From positions 806,001 to 870,000 of the forward strand of contig OY969779.1 of the NCBI GenBank assembly GCA_963703015.1: a DNA stretch of 64,000 nucleotides, in the 5' to 3' direction. Source of the stretch: Methanobacterium_B sp963703015. Lineage in GTDB: Archaea; Methanobacteriota; Methanobacteria; Methanobacteriales; Methanobacteriaceae. Shown piece by piece: positions 18,604 to 27,437 of the stretch. Position 1 is the stretch's first letter. The number at the start of each line of letters is the position of its first letter. A model generated the notes under the pieces. The model was not told the origin of the DNA and made no database searches. It saw only the letters and a program-made list of their open reading frames with translations. A program made the position numbers and the translations under genes.

Positions 18604-19350
18604 ATGAATCCAAAAATGGGAAATCTCATATACGCTGGTAAGGCAAAAACTGTTTATGAAACTGATGATCCTGAACAAGTTATAGTTAAATTTAGAGATG
18701 ATATAACCGCTGGAGATGGAGTTAAAACTGAAAGTCTGGTTCGTAAGGGTTACTACAACTCAGTAATATCTGCAAAGTTCTTCGAGGTTCTTGAAGATGC
18801 TGGAATTAAAACCCAATACATAGAACTAATAAAACCTGGTTACATGCTGTGTAAGAAGCTTGACATGATACCACTCGAAGTAATAACCAGAAACATCGCT
18901 GCAGGAAGTCTTCTTAAGAAGTTCCCATTCACAGAAAAACAGGAATTGGAACCTCCAATAATTCAGATGGACTACAAAAATGATGAATATCATGATCCAA
19001 TGTTAAATGACTCCATAACCATAGCCCTTGAACTGGCTACTAAGGAGGAGCTGGATACTTTAAGAAGCATAACTCTAGAAATAAATTCTGTATTAAAGGA
19101 ATTTTTGATTTCTAAGGGAATATTGTTCCCAGACTTCAAAATAGAGTACGGTTTTGACTCAGAGGAAAATATTGTTTTAGGTGACGAGATCAGTCCAGAT
19201 ACTTGTAGATTGTGGGATGCTCAAACCAGTGAAGTTCTCGATAAAGATCTGTTTAGAAAGGGTGAAGATGGAGTTATGGATGCTTATATGAAGGTAGCTT
19301 CCATTTTACTAGATGAAACAGACATTGCTAAATGGAACGTTGAGTTTTAG
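18604..19350 (+). CDS. purC: SAICAR synthetase
   Basis: Phosphoribosylaminoimidazole-succinocarboxamide synthase: ligates aspartate to CAIR with ATP in purine synthesis. 248 residues. Family motifs IYAGKAKTVYET at the N-terminus, EVITRNIAAGSLLKKFP in the middle and LGDEISPDTCRLWD near the C-terminus are all present. The ATG at 18604 is preceded by GTGGAG; the open frame extends further upstream, but that part is AT-rich and non-conserved. First gene of purC-purS-purQ. Confidence 0.96.
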   Translation: MNPKMGNLIYAGKAKTVYETDDPEQVIVKFRDDITAGDGVKTESLVRKGYYNSVISAKFFEVLEDAGIKTQYIELIKPGYMLCKKLDMIPLEVITRNIAAGSLLKKFPFTEKQELEPPIIQMDYKNDEYHDPMLNDSITIALELATKEELDTLRSITLEINSVLKEFLISKGILFPDFKIEYGFDSEENIVLGDEISPDTCRLWDAQTSEVLDKDLFRKGEDGVMDAYMKVASILLDETDIAKWNVEF

Positions 19351-19430
19351 AGTTGATGTACCTATTGAATGAAAATTAAATAGAATATAATAGTTTTTTG
19401 ATTATCCAAAAAAAAATACTTGGTGATGTT

Positions 19431-19685
19431 ATGAAATATGATGCAGAAGTTAGAATAAGTCTTAAAAAAGGTATGTTAAATCCTGAAGCTGCCACAATAC
19501 AGAGGGCACTTGCATTACTTGAGTATCAGGTTGAAAATACTTCAACAGTTGATCTGATAAGGTTCCAAATTGAAGGGGACAGTGAAGGTGCTGTGAAGGA
19601 AGAAGTGGATGAAATGTGCCAGAGGCTGCTCTGCAACCCTGTGATCCATGATTACACCATAGAAATATCGGCTCAAGAGGAATAA
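19431..19685 (+). CDS. purS: FGAM synthase subunit PurS
   Basis: 84-residue small subunit of phosphoribosylformylglycinamidine synthase. It bridges PurL and PurQ and helps pass ammonia from PurQ. The ferredoxin-like MKYDAEVRISLKKGMLNPEA start and the VDLIRFQIEG strand are typical. ATG 19431 follows TTGGTGATG; the longer frame from 19398 lacks conserved sequence. The stop is two bases before purQ, so translation is probably coupled. purL itself is not in the window. Confidence 0.93.
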   Translation: MKYDAEVRISLKKGMLNPEAATIQRALALLEYQVENTSTVDLIRFQIEGDSEGAVKEEVDEMCQRLLCNPVIHDYTIEISAQEE

Positions 19686-19687
19686 AA

Positions 19688-20341
19688 ATGAAGGTAGGGA
19701 TAATAAGGTTTCCGGGATCCAACTGTGACAGGGATGTGTTTCATGTGCTGGAACTGGTTGGTGCAAAACCAGAATATGTATGGTGGAATACAAGGGATCT
19801 GTCAGATTATGAGGCCATAGTAATTCCAGGAGGCTTTTCATACGGTGATTATTTAAGGGCCGGTGCAATTGCCGCAATAACACCCATTGTAGATGGGATA
19901 AAGGATTGTGTCAGTGAGGGAAAGCCTGTTCTCGGTATATGTAATGGTGCGCAGATACTTGCGGAAGTTGGTCTGGTTCCAGGTGTTTTCACTGAAAATG
20001 AGAATGCCAAGTTTATTTGTGAATGGACAGATTTGAAGGTTGAAAGTGTTAAAACACCATTTACAAGGCTTTATAAGAAAAATGAAATCATAAAAATGCC
20101 AATTGCCCATGCTGAAGGTCGTTACTACACTGAAAATATCCAGGAACTCAGGGACAACGATCAGATCGTTTTATCATTCGAATCTGAAAATCCCAACGGT
20201 TCAATGGAAGCAATCACAGGAGTTTGTGACGAAGAAGGTTTGGTATGTGCAGTTATGCCACATCCAGAAAGGGCTTCAGAATCTATTTTGGGATCAGACA
20301 ATGGCCGTAAATTCTTTGAAGGCATAATGAAGTTCAGATAA
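19688..20341 (+). CDS. purQ: FGAM synthase glutaminase subunit PurQ
   Basis: 217-residue class I glutamine amidotransferase that supplies ammonia to PurL for formylglycinamidine ribonucleotide synthesis. The nucleophile is Cys85 in VLGICNGAQ, and the His and Glu of the triad are in MPHPERA near residue 193. The N-terminus KVGIIRFPGSNCDRD is diagnostic of PurQ. A GAGGAA ribosome binding site precedes it. Confidence 0.96.
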   Translation: MKVGIIRFPGSNCDRDVFHVLELVGAKPEYVWWNTRDLSDYEAIVIPGGFSYGDYLRAGAIAAITPIVDGIKDCVSEGKPVLGICNGAQILAEVGLVPGVFTENENAKFICEWTDLKVESVKTPFTRLYKKNEIIKMPIAHAEGRYYTENIQELRDNDQIVLSFESENPNGSMEAITGVCDEEGLVCAVMPHPERASESILGSDNGRKFFEGIMKFR

Positions 20342-20465
20342 AAAAGATTAGAACCCTAAATTCTTTTCTTTAATTAAATCTTAAAAAAATAGAAGCAGTG
20401 CTGTTTAACTAAAAACAGAACCAGATGTTTTGGTAATCAAGCATGAAAAAAACTAGGTGAAAATT

Positions 20466-21197
20466 ATGGTAGTATATTTGGTTGGAGCTGGACCCGGAGA
20501 CCCGGACCTTATAACTCTTAAAGCTGTTAAAGCCCTTGAAAAAGCAGATGTTGTTGTTTATGACAGGCTTGCTAACGAAGAAATATTGAAGCATGCTAAA
20601 GACGCCGAAATGATTTACGTAGGTAAAAAGGCAGGAGAACACTACAAGAAGCAGCCTGAAATAAATGAGATATTAATTGAACAAGGACTCAAACACGATG
20701 TTGTTGTCAGGCTTAAAGGAGGAGATCCATTTGTTTTCGGTAGAGGAGGCGAAGAAATGCTTGCTCTATTTGAAAATGGAATAGATGTGGAATTTATTCC
20801 AGGTGTAACCTCTGCCATTGGAGTGCCCACTTCTGCAGGACTTCCAGTTACCCATAGAGGAGTTGCTACTTCATTAACTGTTGTTACAGGACATGAAGAT
20901 CCAACCAAGGACAATAAACAGGTAAAATGGGACTTTAAAGCTGATACCATAGTTATTCTCATGGGTGTGGGTTTGCTTGAAGAAAATACCAGGGAAATTA
21001 TGAAGTACAAGGATCCTGAAACACCTGTGTGTGTGATTGAAAAGGGAACCTCCCCAGATCAGAGGATCATAACCGGAACACTGAAGAACATTACTGAAAA
21101 CCATATTAACACCCCTGCACTGGTTGTTATTGGCCATGTTGTGGATATCTATAAAAATGCCCTGAAAATTAAAGGGGAAGATATAAATGAAGGGTAA
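20466..21197 (+). CDS. cobA: Uroporphyrinogen-III C-methyltransferase
   Basis: SAM-dependent methylation of uroporphyrinogen III at C2 and C7 to precorrin-2, the entry to cobamide, F430 and sirohaem synthesis. 243 residues with the tetrapyrrole methylase motifs YLVGAGPGDPDL, YDRLANEEIL, VRLKGGDPFVFGRGGEE and TSAGLPVTHRG. ATG 20466 follows AGGTGA by five bases; the GTG at 20457 lies within that site. It overlaps hemD by 11 bases. Confidence 0.95.
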   Translation: MVVYLVGAGPGDPDLITLKAVKALEKADVVVYDRLANEEILKHAKDAEMIYVGKKAGEHYKKQPEINEILIEQGLKHDVVVRLKGGDPFVFGRGGEEMLALFENGIDVEFIPGVTSAIGVPTSAGLPVTHRGVATSLTVVTGHEDPTKDNKQVKWDFKADTIVILMGVGLLEENTREIMKYKDPETPVCVIEKGTSPDQRIITGTLKNITENHINTPALVVIGHVVDIYKNALKIKGEDINEG

Positions 21198-21972
21198 AGA
21201 ATTTGAAGGTAAGATAATTGGTATCACACGCCCTGAGGAAAGGGTTAAAGATGCTGTTGCTATTGTGGAGGAACATGGAGGTACTGCCATTGTGGCACCC
21301 ACCCTAGAACTCCAAGTATCCAACACACAATCCCTGATCCAACTCTGTGAAATGGCAGGAGAACTTGATTGGCTGATATTCACATCCCCCACAGGAATCA
21401 TATCAGTATTTAAACACTGCAGTGACCTTAAAAGTAGATTGAATCCAAACTGTAAGATAGCTGTTATAGGACCCAGAACTGAAAATTATCTGGAGAAAAA
21501 GGGACTCAAAGCAGATATTGTTCCTGAAAGTTACACTGCAGAGGGTTTGCTCGAATGCTTCGAGGATCATGACTTAAAAAACAAAAAGATCGGTATTCCA
21601 AGAACACTGGCTGCAAGAGACGCTCTTCCAACTGGTTTGAAGGCCATGGGCGCAGATGTTTTTGTTGCTGAAGCATATAAATCAGAGCTACCACAGGACA
21701 GAACTAAGGTTAACCAACTCATAGAAGCCATATTAAACAAGAAGATCCATGCTTTGACCTTCACAAGTACACTGACAGCTAAAAATCTGTTTGATATGCT
21801 GGACGAAACAAAAAAACAGGATGTTGTTGACATTTTAAAGGGTGAAGATGTGGTTGTTGCTGTTATTGGCCCTGTAACTGCTATGCCCCTTCAAGAACTG
21901 GATATTGATGTGTTAATACCTGAAAAATACACTGTTAATGCCATGCTAGAGATTTTGATGGGTAAAATATAA
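21187..21972 (+). CDS. hemD: Uroporphyrinogen-III synthase
   Basis: 261 residues. Closes and inverts ring D of hydroxymethylbilane to make uroporphyrinogen III. The family is poorly conserved, but the N-terminal KIIGITRPEER, LIFTSPTGI, AVIGPRTENYL, ALTFTSTLTAKN and AVIGPVTA segments are recognisable in the expected order of a two-domain HemD. It overlaps the end of cobA, which uses its product, supporting both the assignment and translational coupling. GGGGAAG lies upstream of the ATG. Confidence 0.9.
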   Translation: MKGKEFEGKIIGITRPEERVKDAVAIVEEHGGTAIVAPTLELQVSNTQSLIQLCEMAGELDWLIFTSPTGIISVFKHCSDLKSRLNPNCKIAVIGPRTENYLEKKGLKADIVPESYTAEGLLECFEDHDLKNKKIGIPRTLAARDALPTGLKAMGADVFVAEAYKSELPQDRTKVNQLIEAILNKKIHALTFTSTLTAKNLFDMLDETKKQDVVDILKGEDVVVAVIGPVTAMPLQELDIDVLIPEKYTVNAMLEILMGKI

Positions 21973-22035
21973 CTGTTAATTGAATATAATATATAGATTG
22001 ATTATTTTATTAAGATAAAACCTGGTGTTATAATT

Positions 22036-22311
22036 ATGAGAGCAACAATTTGGCCCGTTTATATCGATTCAAAAAAAACCAAACACGATGGAAGAAAGGT
22101 TTCCCTTGAACACGCCATCAGTACCCCTAAACTTCGAGAAATTTCCAGGGCCGCTAAAAAACTGGGTTTAAATCCAGACGTGGAAAAGGATAAATCTTAC
22201 TCCAGATCATGGTGGGAGAATTCAGGAAGGGTTACAGTTGATAAGACAATGCCAAAAAGGGAGATCCTGATGAAGGTAAGTAACATCATCAGAGGTTACA
22301 GAGAGAAGTAA
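22036..22311 (+). CDS. srp19: Signal recognition particle 19 kDa protein
   Basis: 91-residue SRP19, which binds helices 6 and 8 of 7S RNA and prepares it for SRP54. The N-terminal TIWPVYIDSKKTKHDGRKV and the SYSRSWWENSGRV segment are characteristic. Length is normal for archaea. TGGTG lies upstream of the ATG. The 7S RNA gene is not in this window. Confidence 0.95.
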   Translation: MRATIWPVYIDSKKTKHDGRKVSLEHAISTPKLREISRAAKKLGLNPDVEKDKSYSRSWWENSGRVTVDKTMPKREILMKVSNIIRGYREK

Positions 22312-22356
22312 TCCTACAATTTTTAAATGAATTTAACACATGTATAAGGAGTTAAA

Positions 22357-23754
22357 ATGCTGAAATCAAATCCAATGAATTTATCTTTTGAAAAAGCCCA
22401 TAATTTGATAAAAGAATCAGAGGATATTAAAATATACACACACATCGATTGTGATGGTGTTACAGCAGGTGCTGTACTGTCTTCAATGCTTGATAAGCTT
22501 GGAAAGGATCATGAAGTGGAATTCATCAGTCTGGATCAGATGGATGATATTGTGACAGAAAATGAACTAACCATCTTTTCTGACCTGGGATCTGGACAGG
22601 AAATGGACAAACTCTGCACATCCACTTCCAAGACACTAATTTTGGATCACCATCCTCCAATAAGAAAGCTTGATAACTATCTAAATGGTCAGTTAATAGA
22701 ACTGAACCCACACCATCATAACATAGATGGATCCTACGAAGTTTCAGGTGGAGGTATGACCTACCTCTTGGCTAGAACTTTTGGTTACACTGATCTAAGT
22801 TGGATGGGAGTTTTAAGTGCTGTTGGAGACATGCAAAACAGTTTTTCAGGTAAGCTCATCGGATTAAACAGCAGCATACTCAATGAAAGTATTCAACAAA
22901 ATCTGGTCGAATCTCAAAACGACCTTTCAATCTATGGAAGACAAACCAGACCCATATACATTGCACTGTCCTACTTTGGAGATGTTAATCTACCAATCAC
23001 CAACAACAAAACAGAATGTCAGATGTTGTTAAATAAACTAGATATACCCATGAAAAAGGGCCGTAAATACAGGTCACTGTGTGATCTAAGTGTTGATGAG
23101 AAGGGAAGGCTCTTCTCTGAACTGGTGAGAATGTTGAGTTTAGAGGTACCTTCACGATACGTTAAATATGTTCCTAAATTAATTTCTGGAGATTCTTATG
23201 AATTTTTAATGGAAGAAAAGTATTCTCCACTCAGGGATGCCAGTGAATTTTCAACTGCTGTCAATGCATGCGGCAGACACAAACACCACAAAGTTGCAAT
23301 GAATGTTCTTAAAGGTGATAGGGGTGCGAGTCTCGATGAAATGGAACAGTTAGCACTTGAACACAGACGTTACCTTGCCCAAAAAATGGAGTGGATAAGG
23401 GGTGATGAACGAATCATTCCAATGAACAACCTCCAGTACTTTGAAGGCAGTGAAATAAAGAGCGAAGTTATAGGTACCATAGCAGGAATGATACTGAGTT
23501 ATGGTGATTGGAAAAAACCAATAGTGGGTTTCACACCTATTGGAGATGAAAAGGAAGGTATTAAAGTTTCTCTCAGATGTTCCAGGCTTTTGGCATATGA
23601 TGGAATTCATTTCGGAAATTTAATACGTAAGGTAGCAAAGAAGGTGGGTGGAAATGGAGGAGGTCACTCTGTTGCCTGTGGTGCATACATACCTGAGGGA
23701 AGTACAGATAAATTTTTAAAAATTTTCGATGAAAGTTTGAAGGGTGTTGTATAG
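22357..23754 (+). CDS. DHH-family phosphoesterase, RecJ/GAN-like
   Basis: 465 residues. DHH motifs are ordered as expected: THIDCDGVTAG (I), TIFSDLGSG (II), LILDHHPP (III, the DHH), VGDMQNSFSG (IV), and a C-terminal DHHA1 domain with GGNGGGHSVACGAY. The family includes RecJ and archaeal GAN, a GINS-associated nuclease of the replisome, as well as nanoRNases. It probably degrades single-stranded DNA or RNA with Mn ions. Start ATG follows AAGGAG by five bases. A winged-helix gene follows within 12 bases on the same strand. Confidence 0.88.
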   Translation: MLKSNPMNLSFEKAHNLIKESEDIKIYTHIDCDGVTAGAVLSSMLDKLGKDHEVEFISLDQMDDIVTENELTIFSDLGSGQEMDKLCTSTSKTLILDHHPPIRKLDNYLNGQLIELNPHHHNIDGSYEVSGGGMTYLLARTFGYTDLSWMGVLSAVGDMQNSFSGKLIGLNSSILNESIQQNLVESQNDLSIYGRQTRPIYIALSYFGDVNLPITNNKTECQMLLNKLDIPMKKGRKYRSLCDLSVDEKGRLFSELVRMLSLEVPSRYVKYVPKLISGDSYEFLMEEKYSPLRDASEFSTAVNACGRHKHHKVAMNVLKGDRGASLDEMEQLALEHRRYLAQKMEWIRGDERIIPMNNLQYFEGSEIKSEVIGTIAGMILSYGDWKKPIVGFTPIGDEKEGIKVSLRCSRLLAYDGIHFGNLIRKVAKKVGGNGGGHSVACGAYIPEGSTDKFLKIFDESLKGVV

Positions 23755-23766
23755 GGGATAGTGAAA

Positions 23767-24558
23767 ATGAAGGTCTTCAAGAAAAAGGGTGAACTAACAA
23801 AATTTCAGATACTTGCCGAGATAGCCAAGGAACAGCCACATTTAAGGCAGAAGGATATTGCAAGTGAACTTGGAATAACCATCCAGGCTGTTTCTGAAAA
23901 TATTAAAAGTCTGGTTGATGAGGGATATGTTGAAACTGGAATGGGAAATGCCAAGTACAGCATCACCAAGAGGGGTATTGAGAAGGTTAAAACAGATGCC
24001 CTGAACCTTCGAAAGTTTGCTGACAATGTTCTAGAAATAATGAACACATACAAATCAGTATGGCCAGCCATAGCTAGGGAAGATATGGTTAAAGGTGAAA
24101 CTGTTTGGCTTGAAATGGAAAATGGAACCCTTTACGCAGGTAAAAAGGAAAAGTCTGCCTATGCTGAGGTTTTAAAAGATGCAGTTGCTGGTGATGATGT
24201 GGCCCTAATAAAACTGGGCGGTACAATTCAGCTTAAACCTGGAAATGTAACAATCATCCAAGTTCCCACCATAAATGAGGGTGGATCAAATGCTTGCAGC
24301 ATAGAGAAGATCAAAAAGATTTACAACAGAAATTTTGATAAAGTTGGAATAATGGGCACTGTTTCAAGGGTTGTCATAAACAAAGCAGGTATTGAAAGTG
24401 ATTTTGAATTTGCCACCCCCAATGCAACTGTAGCAGCATCAAAAAGAGGGCTTAACGTCCTGGTATTTGCAGTTGGAAAAATGAGTAAAAGCCTCATCAG
24501 AAGATTGGATGAAGAAGGATTGAAGTACACATTGGAAGATGTTTCAGCAAAAACTTAA
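23767..24558 (+). CDS. Conserved winged-helix (MarR-like) protein
   Basis: 263 residues. The N-terminal 75 residues are a winged helix-turn-helix (LRQKDIASELGITIQAVSENIKSLVDEGYVE is split here only by description; the recognition helix is around ITIQAVSENI). The remaining 190 residues are a conserved archaeal domain of unknown function containing VWLEMENGTLYAG and a VGIMGTVSRVV strand. I recognise it as a methanogen-wide putative regulator (a DUF7839-like domain, moderately sure). ATG 23767 is preferred to GTG 23761, which lies too close to the GGGGAT ribosome binding site. Probably cotranscribed with the DHH gene. Confidence 0.72.
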   Translation: MKVFKKKGELTKFQILAEIAKEQPHLRQKDIASELGITIQAVSENIKSLVDEGYVETGMGNAKYSITKRGIEKVKTDALNLRKFADNVLEIMNTYKSVWPAIAREDMVKGETVWLEMENGTLYAGKKEKSAYAEVLKDAVAGDDVALIKLGGTIQLKPGNVTIIQVPTINEGGSNACSIEKIKKIYNRNFDKVGIMGTVSRVVINKAGIESDFEFATPNATVAASKRGLNVLVFAVGKMSKSLIRRLDEEGLKYTLEDVSAKT

Positions 24559-24596
24559 ACCCTAAATCTATTCAAATTTCAAATTCCTACATAATG

Positions 24597-24622
24597 AAAA
24601 AAAAAGGATTAAATTTTTTTTT
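24597..24622. terminator. A/T-tract terminator between convergent genes
   Basis: A run of nine A at 24597-24605 and of nine T at 24614-24622 flank GGATTAAA between two convergent genes. Archaeal termination occurs at oligo-T tracts in the coding strand, so this could end both transcripts. Inference from composition and position. Confidence 0.4.
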
Positions 24623-24699
24623 AAAATCATAATGGATTAGGTTGGATTTTTTAGATTGCTACGCAACTTGTTTATTCCATTTTTTCATGATTTTTTTGT

Positions 24700-25593
24700 T
24701 TAGATATATCTGCAGCCCTGTTCATCTATTTTTGATATAATAACATTATCTAGAGAAGTTTCAGGTGTTTTGGATATGGCAAAGGCTGTGTTTCCCAACA
24801 TTGCCATTGAAGCTCCCATTGTTTCTTCTTCAAGAATATCTATGATTTCTGATATTTCTGGGCTCATGAGTTTGGTGTTCATTGCAAATTTTTTGGAAAG
24901 TTTGAGGAAGGTTTCTGGAACTGGATCCTGGAGTAGTTGGTTTAACATGACTCCACCTGTTTGGTTGATCCTTTCCTTGTGTTCAGGATCTCCTATTATT
25001 TCCGATGTTTCAATACCACCTAGACTCTTGCAGATTATGTAGAGATCATTATTAGGGAGGAGTTTATCCAGTACACATACACCAGGAGCTCCTTCTTTGA
25101 TTCTCAGTGTTATGCCTCCATTAACTTCTGCCACCACATCGCCCAACCCACTTTGCATCTCAATTTCTGCAAGGTGTGCTATGCTTGTGGCTTGGTTGTA
25201 GGTTAGGTTGAGTTTTAGGAGTTTGGTTATTCCGAGTGCAGTTCCAATTGCACATGCTGCTGAAATTCCAAAGCCTGCACCTATTGGTACATCTACATCA
25301 TGATCTATTTTTAGATGGGTTCCATGGAGTAAATTGTTGATCTTGTATTTGGCCTCCATTATTTGAAGGGTTTTATGGGTTATGGTGGTGTTTTTTTGAT
25401 CCTTCTCTCCATTTATTGTCACTTCTATGTTGGGTCCATTTGGACTATCTTTTTCAGTTAGTTTAAGATTGGTTACAACACCTGTGTCAAGGGCTATACC
25501 TGCACCTCGAGATCCTTTTTTCAATGGTTCTTTGTTGTCTTTAATCTCAAAAAATCCCGTAATATGGGATGGTGCGAAAACAGAACATTTCAT
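24700..25593 (-). CDS. Pantoate kinase (GHMP family)
   Basis: 297 residues. Phosphorylates pantoate in the archaeal route to 4'-phosphopantothenate and coenzyme A. The N-terminus FAPSHITGFFEI with KKGSRGAGIAL is diagnostic of archaeal pantoate kinase, and the GHMP ATP-binding loop is PIGAGFGISAACAIG near residue 107. A C-terminal AMLGNTAFAI is also typical. Its partner phosphopantothenate synthetase is not in the window. It is divergent from the PHP phosphatase, 75 bases apart. Confidence 0.9.
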   Translation of the reverse strand: MKCSVFAPSHITGFFEIKDNKEPLKKGSRGAGIALDTGVVTNLKLTEKDSPNGPNIEVTINGEKDQKNTTITHKTLQIMEAKYKINNLLHGTHLKIDHDVDVPIGAGFGISAACAIGTALGITKLLKLNLTYNQATSIAHLAEIEMQSGLGDVVAEVNGGITLRIKEGAPGVCVLDKLLPNNDLYIICKSLGGIETSEIIGDPEHKERINQTGGVMLNQLLQDPVPETFLKLSKKFAMNTKLMSPEISEIIDILEEETMGASMAMLGNTAFAISKTPETSLDNVIISKIDEQGCRYI

Positions 25594-25668
25594 TTTTTAT
25601 CACTAAATATATTATGGTGGATCATACATAAAAATAAACTACTAAAAAAAGGGGATGGAGGATTCCAT

Positions 25669-26334
25669 ATTAAAAAAAGAATAGATCTCCATACACACAG
25701 CATATTCAGTGATGGTGAACTCTTACCATCAGAGATTGCAAGACGTGCTTTGGTGCTAAACCACAGTGCAGTGGCAATAACAGACCATGTTGATGCATCT
25801 AATATAGAGTGTGTTGGAAATGTAATTAAAGCAGTTACTGACATCAGAAACAACTGGGACATAGAAATTATCCCTGGTGCCGAAATAACACATGCACCTG
25901 CGGAAATAATTGACAAACTTGCCCATGAAGCACGTAAAAACGGTGCTGAAATTGTTGTTGTTCATGGTGAAACCATAGTAGAACCCGTAATTGAAGGAAC
26001 CAACTTGAGTGCTGTGAACTGTCCAGAAGTAGATATACTGGCACATCCAGGGCTTATCACAGTTGAAGAAGTGGAGATAGCCAAAGAAAATGGTATTGCA
26101 CTTGAAATTAGCTCAAGACGTGGACATTGTCTTGGTAATGGACATGTTGCCAAACTCGCCACCGAAGTTGGTGCTGATTTAGTGGTTGACACTGATACCC
26201 ACATGCCTGGAGATCTGATCTCTTATGAAATGGCACACAAGGTAGCTTTAGGAGCAGGGTTAAAGAATAAAGAAATAAAAAAGGCACTTGAAGATAATCC
26301 AAAGAGAATACTCAAAAGTAAAGGTTTAATCTAA
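25669..26334 (+). CDS. PHP-domain phosphatase (histidinol-phosphatase-like), unusual start
   Basis: About 221 residues of PHP domain: IDLHTHSIFSDGE (HxH metal site), AITDHVD, IIPGAEITHAP, IVVHGE, ILAHPG and VVDTDTHMPGD. The family hydrolyses phosphate esters such as histidinol phosphate. No ATG, GTG or TTG lies near the domain start in frame. The best-placed codon is ATT at 25669, with GGAGG seven bases upstream, giving IKKRIDLHTHS. The open frame runs back to an ATG at 25564, but that is inside the divergent pantoate kinase gene. Alternatively one A is missing from the A7 run at 25672-25678, which would join ATG 25655 to the domain. Confidence 0.8.
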   Translation: MKKRIDLHTHSIFSDGELLPSEIARRALVLNHSAVAITDHVDASNIECVGNVIKAVTDIRNNWDIEIIPGAEITHAPAEIIDKLAHEARKNGAEIVVVHGETIVEPVIEGTNLSAVNCPEVDILAHPGLITVEEVEIAKENGIALEISSRRGHCLGNGHVAKLATEVGADLVVDTDTHMPGDLISYEMAHKVALGAGLKNKEIKKALEDNPKRILKSKGLI

Positions 26335-26361
26335 AAAAAAATTATGTTGGGGTGTTAATTT

Positions 26362-26523
26362 TTGAACAATAAAAATACATTGATGGGAATTTGTTACATA
26401 GTTGTTGCACTTTTAATAGTTGTTGTTAAGTATGCCATACCACAGTTCTTTGATATTTTGATCTGGTTAATTGCCATTGGACTGGCTGCAACTGGAGTGT
26501 ACTTCATAATGAAAAGAGGATAA
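26362..26523 (+). CDS. Small two-helix membrane protein
   Basis: 53 residues from a TTG start with GGGGTG seven bases upstream. Residues about 8-24 (MGICYIVVALLIVVV) and about 30-48 (ILIWLIAIGLAATGVYFI) are hydrophobic helices, followed by a positively charged KRG end. I do not recognise a family. The good ribosome binding site and clean membrane pattern support coding. It follows the PHP phosphatase by 27 bases and may be cotranscribed with it. Confidence 0.6.
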   Translation: MNNKNTLMGICYIVVALLIVVVKYAIPQFFDILIWLIAIGLAATGVYFIMKRG

Positions 26524-26547
26524 AAATAATTGGTTTGTAGTATTATT

Positions 26548-27222
26548 TTAATTTCTGGGGAGAACCTTGTACTCAACTATGAGGTCCACTCCCAAGTTGT
26601 AACTTTTTTTAAATTCGAGTTTTACAGAGTCTTTCATCTCATCAAATCCATCACCATCTGCCAGTGTCTTGGCATATTTTCCACCTGCAACCATGGGAGC
26701 TATACATACACGTACTTCATCTACCAAACCTTCACTCAGCATTGAATAGTTTAAAGTGGATCCTCCCTCAAGCATCAGGGTTTTAATTCCCATTTCATAG
26801 AGGTGTTTCATTAATTTTTTAAGATCTACACGTTTTTCTCCACATACAACAACATCAACGAGTTGTTTTAGCTTGTCAACCTTCACTGGATCTGCTGCTT
26901 GGGTCACAGCCAGCAATGTTTTGGCATCTGAATTAAGTATCCTAAAATTTAATGGTGTTTTTGCCCTACTATCCACAACTATCCTCAAGGGGTTGTCTAA
27001 TTTGGTTGATGGAATTTTGTGTACTGTGAGTCTTGGATCGTCGGCTAAAACCGTGTTTATTCCAACCATAATGGCATCTACTTCCATTCGTAGTTCATGA
27101 ACCCTCACCAGATCTTCTTGGCCAGAAATTTCAGAACTTCCAGTTTTCGTTGCAATTTTCCCATCCAATGTCATTGCAGAGTTCAATATTGTGTATGGTT
27201 TTTCATTGGTTTTAGGTGACAT
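26548..27222 (-). CDS. 2,5-diamino-6-ribosylamino-pyrimidinone phosphate reductase
   Basis: 224 residues, RibD C-terminal reductase family, lacking the deaminase domain as in archaea and fungi. It reduces the ribosyl group to ribityl with NADPH in riboflavin (and hence F420) synthesis, acting after ArfB. NSAMTLDGKIATKTGS at the N-terminus forms part of the substrate site, GINTVLADDPRLTV and ALMLEGGSTLNYSML-type segments the cofactor site. Full-length relative to the methanogen enzyme MJ0671. Stands alone, convergent with the small membrane protein. Confidence 0.9.
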   Translation of the reverse strand: MSPKTNEKPYTILNSAMTLDGKIATKTGSSEISGQEDLVRVHELRMEVDAIMVGINTVLADDPRLTVHKIPSTKLDNPLRIVVDSRAKTPLNFRILNSDAKTLLAVTQAADPVKVDKLKQLVDVVVCGEKRVDLKKLMKHLYEMGIKTLMLEGGSTLNYSMLSEGLVDEVRVCIAPMVAGGKYAKTLADGDGFDEMKDSVKLEFKKSYNLGVDLIVEYKVLPRN

Positions 27223-27437
27223 TTTGTTTAACCATCCAAAATAGAATATTTCCTATTCATTTATTCTGTTATTTAATGGAACTAATCTTAGTAGTAGTAT
27301 TTATTTTCTACTAAAAAATTTGTTCCCAAGATTGATTTAGGTTATAGATATGAAATTGGAAAACTTGATATTAATCAATAGATGATCTTAGTTTTAGTAA
27401 GAAAAATATGTTTTAAAGATATTTAGGAGGTTTAATT

